Position numbers and translations under genes: made by a program. Below are positions 34,578-45,850 of a stretch of 64,000 bases of DNA, piece by piece. The number at the start of each line of letters is the position of its first letter. Positions within the stretch are counted from its first letter, which is position 1. Where the stretch lies: the NCBI RefSeq assembly GCF_040115645.1, contig NC_089547.1, forward strand, positions 5,518,001 through 5,582,000. The letters run 5' to 3'. The notes under the pieces were generated by a model, which saw nothing but the letters and a program-made list of their open reading frames with translations, ran no database searches and was not told where the DNA came from. The DNA comes from Euwallacea fornicatus (taxonomy: Eukaryota > Arthropoda > Insecta > Coleoptera > Curculionidae).

Positions 34578-37017
34578 CTAATTAACGCAATAATTCGGGC
34601 AAACAAGGTGCAGCAGCCCTGCTTATCCTGCGCTTGCATGTTTCGGGGCTCGTCCGTACTATGATTGATTAAAGCGACTTGAAATTTCTCCATTGCAATG
34701 CGTCAGACGTGTACCAGGTGAAGGCGGAGGCCGTTTATCGGCGATGGGGCCCGAATAGTTGTGCCAACAGTGAATATTTCCAATTGCCAGTAATTTCAGA
34801 TCGCTACGTCTAAAACTAATTAATAAACCTGCAGCTCGGGGCGCCGCCACAGGAAGTCGCGTCGGGACGTTCCCCGGGCGACGCTTCTGCAACTTGGTCG
34901 CGCGATCAGAATTACGCATTCGATTTATCGAGGCAAATCGCCCCGTGCCGTCCGAAAAAGCCTACGGCCTGACGTCGGAGTTGGTCCGGTTGCGGCTGGA
35001 GCAAGTGACCGTTGCCGCGATTCCTCGTTGGAGGGGGGGGCCCGAGCTCGGCCCGAATGGGAGTTTTGACAGGTCTCGGGGGGCGAGTCGAGGATCGACG
35101 GACGTAAAAACCGGGAAATTTTCGGCGCGTTCGGCCGATTGTCAAGAACCGAAGCGAGGGCCTCGGCCGTCGGCTCTCAGATGGCGCCTCGGCCTGACAG
35201 ATCTCGCCGACATTTTAATTTCGCAATTCTGACGGGGAACGTGTGACGCGATCGCGAAAGAGCCCCCCCTTGATTCTTCGCGAACGGTCGCCAAATCGGG
35301 GGCCCGCAGACGTTCCCCGCGGTACGCGTGTCAATTATTATTAGCCGCGTCGGTTGTAGCGACTTAATTCGGCGTCGTTGCGCGTCCCCTCCGAGCGGGG
35401 TTCCGCGCACAGCTCGTCAAGTTTTCCCGTGAATTTTAATGGCGTCCTGCCTTTAAGACCTCTCCGACAATAACACCCAAGGAGGATTGTCATACGCCGT
35501 CATCTTTATGACGTTGTGTTATTAAATTAAAACCAAAGCGGAGAAGGGAATTTGCGAACTCGGGAATTGGAGGAAAGTTTCCAGCGAGCGAGGTTGTTTT
35601 CTTTGTTCTTGAAGCTGCACGGTACAGGTAGTTTGACTTCGGATCAAATCACTATTAAAAGCTTTTGTTGGGAGAAATCTCAATTTACGTATCCTACCGA
35701 GTGCGCCAAAAAGAGAGGAGTAACGTTTACAAAACAAATCTGACGGCGTTTACGTCAAAATGAATGATCGGCAAAAGCATTCGGAACGGTGTTTTCCAAG
35801 TTTACAGCCGATGGAAAGTGTCGGAGAAACGAGGGCTCGAATTGATTAAAACCTATAAATTTCCGGGTTTAAATAGAAAGTTGAGGACATTCATATTTCA
35901 TTTTTTCGAAGGGATGTTTAAATGAATATTCCCGCCTCAAATTTACCCTACCGGGGGATTTTTATATAATTTAAACGCAAATTTTAAAACAATTCCCGAG
36001 AATCCCCCCGACGGGCAAGAACAGTGGTCGTTTGATAAATAACTTCATTTAAATTCCGATTAATATTTCTTTTTAAACCGATCGAAAGAGGCAAAGCGAA
36101 CGGGCCCGGGTTAATGGCTGATTTAATGGAAAATAAAGTTCCGCGCCTATCCACTAAAATTAATTTGCTGCTGAATGCATAATGTATGGTGGCACGGGGG
36201 CCCGGAGAGCCGATGGAGTGGAGTTTTTAAGCGACCTTTCACCGAGACAATTAAACCCAAACAACTTCAACTTAAACCACTCCGAGTGAGGAGTGTTTGC
36301 GATACTCGATTAGCTTATCAAAAAATCTCTCAGATCTCCCTCCTCCCCGTCGGGGCGACGACAAAGGACCCTTAAGCCGGGGGTTTGTTCGTGGAAAGTA
36401 AGCGTTTCCCCCGTTTACTTGAATAAATCTAATTACAAATTCACTGTGTCAATGTGGATTTATTATTACCGTGTAAGTTCGGGTTTCGGGAGAGAATTAT
36501 TCGTGTGGAGCGAAGCTCGCCAGGATTGAAAGGAGGGCACGTCAATAGACCTTATTTAAACTGCAAAAACCGAAGTGATTTATCGAAATGTAGTTTGAAG
36601 CTATCCAGGAATCCGGGGGCGGCGGCGAACGGGGGGGCCCCCTCGACGTGTGGCTTTCGCATCTGGACGGCTCTGTTTTGCGGGGCAAAAACGCGATAAA
36701 TCCCGCAGAAGGCGCGGAAACTTGCGAGAGCAAAGTTGAAGAATAAGCCCCGATGAGGGTCTAATAGCCTCGAGGACTCCGTGCTGTGCTTCTCCACAAT
36801 TCTACCCCCCAACTAATACTTCCAAAACACAATTAAAGCTAGATTAGCAGCGTTCCCCGGTCTCCCGGGAGGAAAACCGACCACAATTTCCCTTGAGGGG
36901 GGTGCAAAGCGTCTCGTTTCTGTTAAAATCGTAATTCAACCCCGACACTACGTCTAGGCAGCTAATTACGCCTTGAAGTGAGGGGGAAAAATTAAAGAAA
37001 CCTACGTATCGACGTGT

Positions 37018-37044
37018 GCACACACACACACACACGCGCACGCA
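37018..37044. repeat. (CA)n microsatellite
   Basis: About ten CA units followed by CGCGCACGCA. Confidence 0.9.
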
Positions 37045-38394
37045 ATGGCCCTGCGGGAACCTTCCAATTTACCCGGCACGAAAACGAATTTGTCCCTTCG
37101 CATAAAACACAAGCCGAAAACTACGAAAATCCTTCAGGATCTAATTTAATAACGTCCCTATCTGCCCAGTGCAGGTCGGTCTAACCGTCGTTTTATCTTG
37201 TCCGTAAATTTCGCAAGATCTCCCGATCTGACAAACAAAATAAAAAGATAAAGAAACGAGATCCTTTGCGGCGTATGGCATATCCCGCGGGAATCCCGGA
37301 ACGTCCTAAAAGACTGGAGCATGTAAGAGGCAAAAAGGGGAACCGGTTCGGAAATGGGCGAACTTGGAGAACGGCACTTTTGCGATGCCGCTGTCAATTT
37401 CTTATTTATTTGTGGGACACGAGGGACACGATTTTAAGTGCTACATACGTAGATATTGGGAGCCGAGCGAGGCAGAATCAGTGAGATCCAGAGAATTGCT
37501 ACGTCGCAGTGAATGCTCCGCCGTCCTTAAAATCCGGATTTGGCTGAGGACGACTATCGAATACCTACCGCTCTTCGGTTCTCTTTGTCCGAGAGGCCAG
37601 TTTATGCGTACGATTCCCCTTTTCCAGCCTCTTCGGATCGGTTATAAGTCGATGCTACCTCTGAACCTCCCATCGCCGCCCGTCTAATTGCAAGCGCAAA
37701 CAAGAAAAAAAAAAGGGGGGGGGGGGGAAGAGTAATGGCATGTGTGTCAGAAGTCCCGCCAGAGTCAAGAAAGCAAAGCAGAAGTAATGTCTCATGGCGA
37801 TGCCGGAGGTAAGGGAGGACCCGAGGTAAATCACACACTATTGCTGAATTTATTGAAAGCGAGGTTACAGAAAATTGCGGACACTGCTACAGAGATTTTC
37901 GTTATTCGGCTAACTTGGAGGTTAGCCGAGTGAAGGTTAGTTCAGGTTAGATCGAACTTAATCCAGTGTTTGTCCTTTACTCTCAGTCGGTTCACTTCGT
38001 CGCAAATGGCCAAAATCAAGGGTGACAGAAAACCTAAGTGTAATAAACTACATAGTAGCCTAGATTTATTAGATCTATACTAACATAGCTTAGCACTTAG
38101 ATTAGTACCTACGGCTATCATTATTATACCTATCTAGTCCTGAATCCAAACCTAGGATAACTTATGCTAGATAATTAGTTTAGACAGGTACATACGTAGG
38201 TTTTTTCCTCGTCTGCTGCGTTATAACGACCTTCGGACTAGTTTGTCTTTATGATATATACCGCCGGACTAGTATTTTATTAGAGCGTTTGTTGCACCCC
38301 AATGGCCTGCAGTTCTGGGTACTTGATAGGCGGACGAATCGCACCAGACTTGCCAAAGGGGTGTTAAACGCGTTGTTGTTACCTGTCCGTCGGT

Positions 38395-38512
38395 CCGGTA
38401 ATGACACATTTCCCACGAAACTGTTCAGATAAAAATGGGCCGAATCGGCATTAAGCATTCGTGGGTTTTGCAGTACTGTCATTAGCATGTTGTGTTCCGA
38501 AAAGCAGCTCAT
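38395..38512 (-). mobile_element. Possible DDE-transposase scrap
   Basis: The minus strand reads SEHNMLMTVLQNPRMLNADS then AHFYLN, resembling the 'QENPxFLxxIIFSDEAxFxLxG' segment around the first-to-second catalytic Asp of insect Tc1/mariner-like transposases. The match is short and the Asp-Glu pair is altered to Asp-Ser. It is weak evidence. Confidence 0.3.
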
Positions 38513-38539
38513 TAGAGTAGCCGAGTCTTTCTGCGGGTT

Positions 38540-38660
38540 TCTGCAGTTGTTTTCCCCAGTTGTCTGCCTTGTACACTACAAAAAGGAGACGACCCAACAC
38601 TGATCCTTGGGACACTTCCATTCTCCTGGCTTTCAGACCGAGGAACTTACTATTCCTTCC
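38540..38660 (-). mobile_element. LINE reverse-transcriptase remnant
   Basis: On the minus strand a frame reads ARRMEVSQGSVLGRLLFVVY. QGSVLG(P)LLF followed by a Tyr is the conserved block 4 of non-LTR reverse transcriptases (consensus PQGSVLGPLLFxxYxND). The frame runs on for about 40 codons without the downstream catalytic YxDD. It is a small dead fragment. Confidence 0.6.
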
Positions 38661-39819
38661 AACGAGTGGAACTTAAATTACCTGAACTAACCTGCCACAT
38701 ATGCCTGTGTGAACATTCGAAGCCATCCTATTTTTTTGTTGCTTTATGAACGTGTTTTATGTATTACAGGGGGCTATTGACCACCAGAAAAAAAATTGGC
38801 TTTCAAAGAGCAATGGGAATTTTGAGAAAGAGGGCAGAACATCACACAAAAGATTGCGGGCCTTAGAGCTAACAACTAAGGGGTGATCTATAAAGAAAAA
38901 AACCTTGCAGTAGGTGATGAAGGGTAAGTGTGGCTTTACGACTCGCTATCGAACACATTAGCTTACTCGACGCGTGCTTTTGACGTTTCACTTCTGCTTA
39001 AGGTTCTTTTTTAATTATCTCCCTTCGTGATAACAATTGTGACCTTTGAGGAACTTCGGTGAGGGGCGCCTCTACCTAACCTCAATTTTGGGTTAAAGCT
39101 ATCTTACCTGTATCAAGTATTCCGGGCCTTCGCCTTATAGGCTCTTCATTACAAGACACTCTAGAATTCGAATATCTGGTCAATTTATAGCCAACAGTTT
39201 GTGGGTTTCGATGAGATCTTTAAATCTACTATTTGCTAGAATTCGGACTTCAAACAACGCTTCACATTAACCAGCAGCAAAAAAAAAACAAACGCGAATT
39301 GTCAAAAGTCAATCAAGTCCATCATCAACATCAAACGTCAAGTTTTATTCACGCTTTCGGTTTGTCCCCCGTAAAAGCTGCTTAGGCAACCAAATATACG
39401 AGACGGGGGAAATTTAAAAGTGCGCTCCACAAATTCGATTGTTCATTATCTCGAATTTAAGCAACTAAAGTAATCACTGGCCGCAATAAGACGTCCCGAG
39501 GAATTGGCAAAGTGTTCAGTTGTTGCGGTAAAGTTCACCGAACGATTTCAATTGCCGCCGTCAGTTCGCAATCTCTTCCCTTCGGGAAGTTTACGCGCCA
39601 ACTGATTTTCAGCCGACGCTCGACGTCGTTTTCAGAGCCAGGAGGACGCTGTTGCCACAGTTACGGCGCAGACGTCAAACGGCTCGAATTTAACGTAAGT
39701 AGCGCACATAATTACTGTAAAACATTACGAAATGTGCGTGTCGAGTGGCACGCAGTGCGTCGAACGCACGGGCGAGCGGTTTAACGTGGCAGAAAAACAC
39801 GAATTCTCTTATAATAAAC
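38661..39819. other. Noncoding, no gene seen
   Basis: Average composition with stops in all frames. The 39512-39784 open frame lacks any domain. The right edge contains the 3' untranslated region of the VARP gene. Confidence 0.5.
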
Positions 39820-39825
39820 TTTATT
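39820..39825 (-). terminator. Probable polyadenylation signal of Ankrd27/VARP
   Basis: AATAAA on the minus strand, about 160 bases after the VARP stop codon. Confidence 0.5.
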
Positions 39826-39985
39826 TGAAAAAAGTTTGCGATCAACCCTACATCTTTTTACCTACTATGGCTCATTTAAAACTACATAACAAAACACATA
39901 AATTACGAAATTATAAAACTCCTCCATAAACGACCATAAATAACAAAGCCAAGTGCCTCTCTACCCAAAGTTCATTGGGTCAAAA

Positions 39986-42646
39986 TCAAATCAAATCCGC
40001 GTCAATCTCTCTCCACGCGAGACCTCGACTACCACCCTCTTTCTCTTTACTCAAAACAAGCCCCATACTGTCTCTCAACATTCTACAAACCCTGAACAAA
40101 TTCTTCTCTTCGCAAGCCTGCAAAACGCTCCTGCCTTCAAAATTCTTCTTCTGACACTCGGCCCCGTTTTTCAGCAGCAGCTCCACGATTTTCAAGTTGT
40201 TGTTCGAGACACACGCATAATACAAAGGGGTGTTTCCCTTGTAGTCCGGGGTGTCAATCTCGCAGTTTCCGCACTGCAGCAGCTCTTTCACCGTCTGTAC
40301 CCTTTGGAACATTACAGCTAAATGCAAAGGGGTGTACAAAGTTTCGTAAGTGCGGACGTTTAAGAGGGATCCACCATCCAGGAGGACCCTTAAAATTTCT
40401 GTGCGGCCGTACTTTGCTGCTACGTGAAGGGGCGTGAAGCCGTCTTTATTGCACATGTTTATGTTAAAGTTTTGCAGTTTATTCGGAGATATATCTCCGA
40501 TCTCGTCAGGATCGCTCGTTTGGGAGCACTTACTGCAGGTACATAGCGGATGACACAACACATTGCCCTCGTTATCAAGGGAATTTTCATTAGTACTGAA
40601 GCCCAAATAAAAGCACATTAGGGGCATATCGTTGTTTTCAATCACCTTCAGGAGAAGCTCAATTTTTTTTAAATCTGAAGCTGTTTTCGGTTGAATTCCA
40701 CGCGAAACATCTGCCGATGCTTTTTGACTCTGCGCAACATCCACTTTCAGATCTAAATCAGTCAAACTTCTCTGGTTCTTACAGTTTTCAACTTCTTCCA
40801 ATATCTTCGAGCTTCGGTGCTTGCCGAACTCGGTAAAAAGCCTGGAAATGTAATAATTAGGGGACAACTTAAATACATTGACGTTCCTGTTGTTTTTAAC
40901 GCAAACCGAAGCCCCGTTTTCGAGAAGAATTCTCACAATGTCGAAGTACCCCCATCTCGTAGCGAGGAACAAAGGGGTTTCACCAGAATTATTCTGTAAA
41001 TTAATTTCGACGTAGTAGGAGGAGTAGATAAACCCCTTAACACAGTTCTCATGTCCCTTGTCACATGCTAGGTGAAGAGGGGTATTTCGATCATTGTCCG
41101 GCATGTTAACATCAGCTTTACAATTTATGAGCAATAACACAATGTCTTGAAAACCACATGCCGAGGCGTAGTGAATGGCAGTTTTACCAGAACAGTCTCT
41201 GTGATTAATGTCCAAAAACTCTAAAGACAAGAGGAACTCTACAAACTCCCTGTCGTTCTCCAAAGTGGCTCTAATGAGGAAATTTTGACTCGAGCTATTG
41301 ACCACTTGCAAAGGATTGTTCTTTTTCAACAGACTAACGATTTCCTGACACTTTGAACATGAGCAAAGAGGATGGCACAACGCAGCCCGGTTTACAACTT
41401 TTTGAGCTGCCAAGGTCACATTTAATTCCGCAATATTTCGAGTTTCTTTAAGAGTTTTGTAAAGCTTATCAAAGAACGAAGATTCATGGTCTATAACGTT
41501 TGATTTCAGGTCCATAAATTGACTGCTTTTGATGAAAGCAATGGCAGCTTCAAGGGTTGTAACTAAAAAATTTGCTTGATTGGAGTGGGTTGAATTTGAA
41601 AACTGCAATTCTTTGAGATACACCAAGTTCCCTAGCCAATTTGGAATTGTTGAATTGAGTATTAAATATACGAGGATTTGCAGAAAGTCATCTGATGATA
41701 CTTGTATGTTTTTGTCACTGTTTTTCAAGGGCTTGTTATTGAACATGTTAAATATTCGTGACAGACAATTTATCTTATCCAAGACAGTAAAGAAATTGTT
41801 TAATCGCAACAACTCATACCGGGCATTAGGCATAAATTCATTGAAATCACTAGAAATACCAAGATCACCTAATGTAACACCAGAAGAGTTCCGTAGAGTT
41901 TTATTGATCATGCAGTCGGCAAAATAGTTTAACGTGTTCACACTATATAACAATCTCTTGCCGAGGCAGTACTGCATATAAGTTTCGATTGACAATTTAA
42001 AGTTGTCCAAGTAGTTGAAGTTCTTAATACTCTTCTCCCTGATAATGTCATTTTTAAAGCACAACTGCAAACACTGAGAATAGAGGTTTCCCAAGTTGTC
42101 TTTTTGACTCTGTAGAGTTTCGGTAGCAAAGAGATGCTCATGGTCTCTCCAGAAGTTCTCACAAAGATTCTTAATGCCTTCTAATATGGTATAACCATTA
42201 GTTTCAGAATATAAAAAGTCTATGCAATCTTGTGTATTGGTGAGTACCAAGTTGTTGTTTATGTTCAGATGGTGAGTCTGGGGTTGAAAGAAGGGGCCGT
42301 TGATACACCACACTAAGTACTTCAGTGTTTGTAGAATGTAGTGGGTCTCCTCAAATAACACCTCGATATTTGTGTGAAATATGCCTTTTTTGTCAAGCTT
42401 CAAATGATGATTGTCCAAATAAAGCTCTTTTTTGCTCAGAGTGGTGTAAATGCTATCGGAACTGGGCACCAAAACATGATCTAATATAAGATCCATTGAA
42501 AATTGGCCATTTGACAGGCTTCCTCTTCGGGGAATGCATATTATCCAATGTTCGTCAGACGCTTTCTTGAGGATATCTTCGTGATTGGTTTTTATGTGTT
42601 TGAAAAAGTCATTTTGAGATAAATCTTCGTCGTATTGCGACCACAT
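39986..42646 (-). CDS. Ankrd27: Ankyrin repeat domain-containing protein 27 (VARP)
   Basis: VARP is an endosomal Rab21 guanine-nucleotide exchange factor that binds retromer, Rab32/38 and the SNARE VAMP7. One uninterrupted frame encodes 886 residues from the ATG at 42646. I chose this start because the family begins M-x(2,3)-YDEDL, as here (MWSQYDEDL); an upstream in-frame ATG (42742) would add 32 residues of unlike sequence. Visible parts: N-terminal retromer-binding region; VPS9-type region at about 200-380 (DDFLQILVYLILNSTIPNWL); first Cys microdomain LCHPLCSCSKC at about 423-433; ankyrin repeats at about 445-600; second Cys microdomain LCHPLCTCSKC at about 700; ankyrin repeats at about 735-870. 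In VARP these paired CHPLC..C motifs are the zinc microdomains that dock VPS29. The protein stops shortly after the last repeat, so the about 150-residue tail of vertebrate VARP is absent. It is followed upstream, on the same strand, by Rpn11. Confidence 0.93.
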   Translation of the reverse strand: MWSQYDEDLSQNDFFKHIKTNHEDILKKASDEHWIICIPRRGSLSNGQFSMDLILDHVLVPSSDSIYTTLSKKELYLDNHHLKLDKKGIFHTNIEVLFEETHYILQTLKYLVWCINGPFFQPQTHHLNINNNLVLTNTQDCIDFLYSETNGYTILEGIKNLCENFWRDHEHLFATETLQSQKDNLGNLYSQCLQLCFKNDIIREKSIKNFNYLDNFKLSIETYMQYCLGKRLLYSVNTLNYFADCMINKTLRNSSGVTLGDLGISSDFNEFMPNARYELLRLNNFFTVLDKINCLSRIFNMFNNKPLKNSDKNIQVSSDDFLQILVYLILNSTIPNWLGNLVYLKELQFSNSTHSNQANFLVTTLEAAIAFIKSSQFMDLKSNVIDHESSFFDKLYKTLKETRNIAELNVTLAAQKVVNRAALCHPLCSCSKCQEIVSLLKKNNPLQVVNSSSQNFLIRATLENDREFVEFLLSLEFLDINHRDCSGKTAIHYASACGFQDIVLLLINCKADVNMPDNDRNTPLHLACDKGHENCVKGFIYSSYYVEINLQNNSGETPLFLATRWGYFDIVRILLENGASVCVKNNRNVNVFKLSPNYYISRLFTEFGKHRSSKILEEVENCKNQRSLTDLDLKVDVAQSQKASADVSRGIQPKTASDLKKIELLLKVIENNDMPLMCFYLGFSTNENSLDNEGNVLCHPLCTCSKCSQTSDPDEIGDISPNKLQNFNINMCNKDGFTPLHVAAKYGRTEILRVLLDGGSLLNVRTYETLYTPLHLAVMFQRVQTVKELLQCGNCEIDTPDYKGNTPLYYACVSNNNLKIVELLLKNGAECQKKNFEGRSVLQACEEKNLFRVCRMLRDSMGLVLSKEKEGGSRGLAWREIDADLI

Positions 42647-43067
42647 TATGATTAGGGACTTTTTATTTGTTTGCACATCGTTAACGTCCTTGTTAAAACA
42701 TATTGTAAACAAATAACAATCATATGCGCGGACAGCTGTCATTGTCAAATATGTAGAAAAAAGTCGGTATATGTCGAACTACGAGCTATTTTTTGTTTCA
42801 CTCGTTCGTAGCTTTTTTGACAGGGTTACAATAACGATGTAGATAATGTCGAAAACATCTACGAATTACAACAAAAAGGAACAAGTTGCTTCTCTACACC
42901 GTCACCGACTTTAAAGCTTGTGCTGGAAAGGAAATTTTAAACGAAACGCACACATTGTAAAAAATTCTTCGTTTATTTGCAAAAATGAAATTTTCATTAC
43001 AAGTAAAAATCAAATTGTATTAAAGTTAAATCCGTACACACAAAATACTTAAGCAAAAAATTCTATT
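42647..43067. other. VARP 5' and Rpn11 3' flank
   Basis: A 421-base gap between two minus-strand genes. It should hold the Rpn11 3' UTR (AATAAA on the minus strand at 42972-42977) and the VARP promoter. An in-frame TTG/ATG extension of VARP reaches 42748. Confidence 0.6.
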
Positions 43068-44109
43068 TTACTTAAATACCAGGGTATCCAGCACGGCCCC
43101 AAGACACTGCACAATATTATTAGTCATCAACACATCAACCTTTTCTTCCAAATGCCTCTTTGGATCCTGCTTGCCCACGTTTTTTATCGCCAGTTGCTCA
43201 GGAGTCATTTTCTCCTCTTCCTCTAGAGCTACAAATAAAACTTATAACAAACTTACTGACTTTCGACTCATAAATATACCTTTGTTATAATTTTTCGCCA
43301 AGTCCAGCATATCTGCAACAGTCTTTTCATTGGTGCTACAGTTCTCTGAATAATCGGCTAATGTCAAGCCATCCATCCAGGACTTTTTGTGCAAATTTAA
43401 CAGCATTTTCTGCTCGAGCTCATTCTTCCTGTAGTTTATACTAATTGAGTAATAGTGTCTGTTTAAACCATGAATAAGTGCCTGCACTGAGGGCTTCTGT
43501 AGATGGCCCAAATTTGAAGTTGTCTGTCTGGGTTCTTGCCCCAAAACCATCATATTTGGATTTATTAATCTGAAGGCATCGATAACCACTTTGCCTTTAA
43601 CGGATTGAATAGGATCTACTACAACGGCCACAGCTCTCTCAGATAAGGCCTCAAACGATTGCTGAGTGTTGATATCAACTCCAGAGAGCCAACATCCAAA
43701 ACCAGGATGTGAATGGTACCAGCCCACCACCATTTCTGGTCGGCCAGTTTGGCGCAGCATATCCAACATTTTTGCCTGAAAGACTGGGTCTACAGCTTCA
43801 ACACTGACTCCAGTTCCAGTTTGAGGCATCGCAAATACATCTATTACTCTCACTGTATAATCATCCACAAACTCGCCTGGCAAATATTTCTTATATCCCA
43901 CGAGGTTTTGAGAAAATGGATAACAACTTACCCAACATAAGACCCATGACTTCCATGGGTACACCGGCCCTTCCGTGTTTCAGCATCTTTAAAAGAGCTA
44001 GGGAAGATATGTAAACTTGTTCGGCAGTGTCTACAACCGGAGCATCGCTGGGAGGGGGCGCCTGACTTAATCCCGGCATTCCACCGCCTAATCTCAACAG
44101 TCTATCCAT
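43068..44109 (-). CDS. Rpn11: 26S proteasome lid deubiquitinase Rpn11 (PSMD14)
   Basis: Rpn11 is the zinc metalloprotease that cuts ubiquitin chains from substrates as they enter the 26S proteasome. Exons 43932-44109, 43280-43876 and 43068-43228 join in phase to give 311 residues; human PSMD14 has 310. The start MDRLLRLGGGMPG is identical in style to the family N-terminus. The JAMM motif HSHPGFGCWLSGVD is complete, with zinc ligands His114, His116 and Asp127, and the upstream catalytic Glu lies in VPMEVMGLMLG. The C-terminus ends LGAVLDTLVFK, as in orthologues. Introns are short (55 and 51 nt). The start codon faces DHDDS head to head, 865 bases away. Confidence 0.97.
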
Positions 44110-44974
44110 TGCTGAAGTTGATTATCGAGGTTCTGTTTGAGGAAAATGGAATAACACACTCTTTTAATGAGACTTTTGTTCGTTAGAAAATGTTTAGAAT
44201 TCAGGATTTGCAAATCATGAAATATTGACACACCAAATAATTATAATTGACAGATGTCGGATAAAGTGAGGTTAAGTTTGTGTTTAAAAAATTTTTTTTT
44301 TCGCTTAGTAACATTCAGATTTATCATTAAGAAAAGGGCGCCGGTGACAAACATTACATTAGCTTTAACTTTTGATTTATTTTTTCGATTTCTGCTTGTA
44401 AGTTTTGTTCTATTACATAATTTTTTCTACAGAAAACTGAACAAATTTGTTAACATTGTATACTTCACAAATACTCTAATACCGTGTGAAATAAATATTG
44501 TTTCATTACGTCACAAAGAACCACAACTATTAGTAACAAATATTTACATTTCAAATCATATTAATAATTATTATGCATCAACTTTTATCTTAACACTAAA
44601 CTAATACTACGATTATAACGATACAATTTAAAAAGTTGTTTTGTAGTACGGCTATTACATAGATATAAAAATTCACTTTAAAATGAAACCGTCGAGGCTT
44701 TGACACTTTTTGACGTCATAAAGATTACATTATCTTAAACTAGGTAACTGTTTTTTCTCCAAATTTGCTCAAGTGTTTATAGACCTTTTCAAAAACGATG
44801 ATTGCGACTAATCCAGATCATCACTTCCGAAAACGCTTTATTTTGTCCATTAATTTAAAATTCAACTTTTGATTGTAACTAAACACATTCGATGTGTTTT
44901 AGATGAAAGTGAAGTCACTAAATAACCAGAAACCACTGAACAACTTTCCAACTCTATTACGTTATAATATTGCT
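44110..44974. promoter_or_regulatory. Divergent intergenic region, Rpn11/DHDDS
   Basis: An AT-rich gap of 865 bases between two start codons pointing away from each other. It must contain both 5' UTRs and probably both promoters. I see no convincing TATA element placed for either gene. The DHDDS frame is open upstream to 44903. Confidence 0.5.
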
Positions 44975-45850
44975 ATGTCTTGGATAGCAAAAAACTCCTT
45001 AACAACGTTTCAAAAATTTTGCATAAAAGTCTTGAAATGCGGCCCTATTCCCAAACATATTGCCATTATAATGGACGGAAATAGACGATACGCCAGAAAA
45101 GAGCACATGGAGAAAGCCGAAGGTCACAGTAGAGGCTTTAACAAGTTGTCAGAGTGCCTCAGTTGGTGTCTCGAGTTAGGAATCAAAGAAGTCACAGTAT
45201 ATGCCTTCAGTATAGAGAACTTCAAGCGAACCAAGGAAGAAGTGGATCAGTTGTTGCAGTTGGCCAAGGAGAAGTTTACAAAACTTTTCGAAGAAAAACA
45301 GAGGCTTATGGAGCATGGTGTGTGTATAAGAGTAATTGGAAATCTATCACTCCTCCCTGCAGATTTGCGAAAACTCATGGCTGAGGCAGTCTTAATGACC
45401 AAAGGAAACGACAAAGCCATACTCAATGTAGCCTTCCCATATACTTCCCAAGACGAAATCACGAACAGCATTCAACTGCTCGTCCAAGCCGCACGCAATG
45501 CCCAAATTACTATAGAGGACATTGATGAAGATCTTATTTCTTGTTGTCTCTACACAAATCAAAGCCCCAATCCGGAAGTGTTGATAAGAACGTCGGGTGA
45601 AGTGCGGCTCAGCGATTTCCTGCTATGGCAAGCTTCAGAGAGCCAAATATTCTTTACTGATGTCTTGTGGCCCGAGTTTGGAATTTGGCATTTGTTGGCT
45701 TGTATTTTTAAATATCAGAGGGGACTGAAGAAGCTGCAAGGAAGGGATGAGTCTGGCCAAAATTGTCAAAAAAGCTTGAGAATAGAAAGGTTTTTAAATG
45801 AGCTCAACTCTAAGAGAATCGGGCAGATAGAAGTGTATGCCAATGTTTAG
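44975..45850 (+). CDS. DHDDS: Dehydrodolichyl diphosphate synthase subunit DHDDS
   Basis: A cis-prenyltransferase of the endoplasmic reticulum that, with the NgBR/NUS1 subunit, elongates farnesyl diphosphate with isopentenyl units to make dolichol for N-glycosylation. A single exon encodes 291 residues from the ATG at 44975. I prefer this start (MSWIAKNS) because human DHDDS begins MSWI and it puts the catalytic Asp at position 34, as in human (IIMDGNRRYA, 32-41). An in-frame ATG at 44903 would add 24 residues. Other family blocks: EGHSRGFNKL, VTVYAFSIENFKR, HGVCIRVIGNL, and the substrate-binding RTSGEVRLSDFLLWQ. Near the C-terminus an Arg-Ile-Gly lies about ten residues from the end. It converges with the M-Ras gene. 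Confidence 0.95.
   Translation: MSWIAKNSLTTFQKFCIKVLKCGPIPKHIAIIMDGNRRYARKEHMEKAEGHSRGFNKLSECLSWCLELGIKEVTVYAFSIENFKRTKEEVDQLLQLAKEKFTKLFEEKQRLMEHGVCIRVIGNLSLLPADLRKLMAEAVLMTKGNDKAILNVAFPYTSQDEITNSIQLLVQAARNAQITIEDIDEDLISCCLYTNQSPNPEVLIRTSGEVRLSDFLLWQASESQIFFTDVLWPEFGIWHLLACIFKYQRGLKKLQGRDESGQNCQKSLRIERFLNELNSKRIGQIEVYANV

Larger units (their letters stand above)
30927..38244. other. Mostly noncoding, 7.3 kb
   Basis: The CpG-rich block at about 31080-31390 just upstream of the SAFB-like start is the best promoter candidate for that gene. A transposon-like end, GGACACCCGGTATA, lies near 31390. A single possible exon at 34424-34577 is listed separately. Beyond that I see AT-rich and GC-rich noncoding DNA, a (CA)n run at 37018-37044 and a G-run near 37715-37727. 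Confidence 0.5.

Noticed and set aside
42647..42748. Upstream N-terminal extension of VARP
   Set aside because: The family starts M-xx-YDEDL, which matches the ATG at 42646; the extra residues resemble nothing in VARP.
43713..43940. 75-codon plus-strand frame
   Set aside because: It is the antisense shadow of Rpn11 exon 2 and its first intron.
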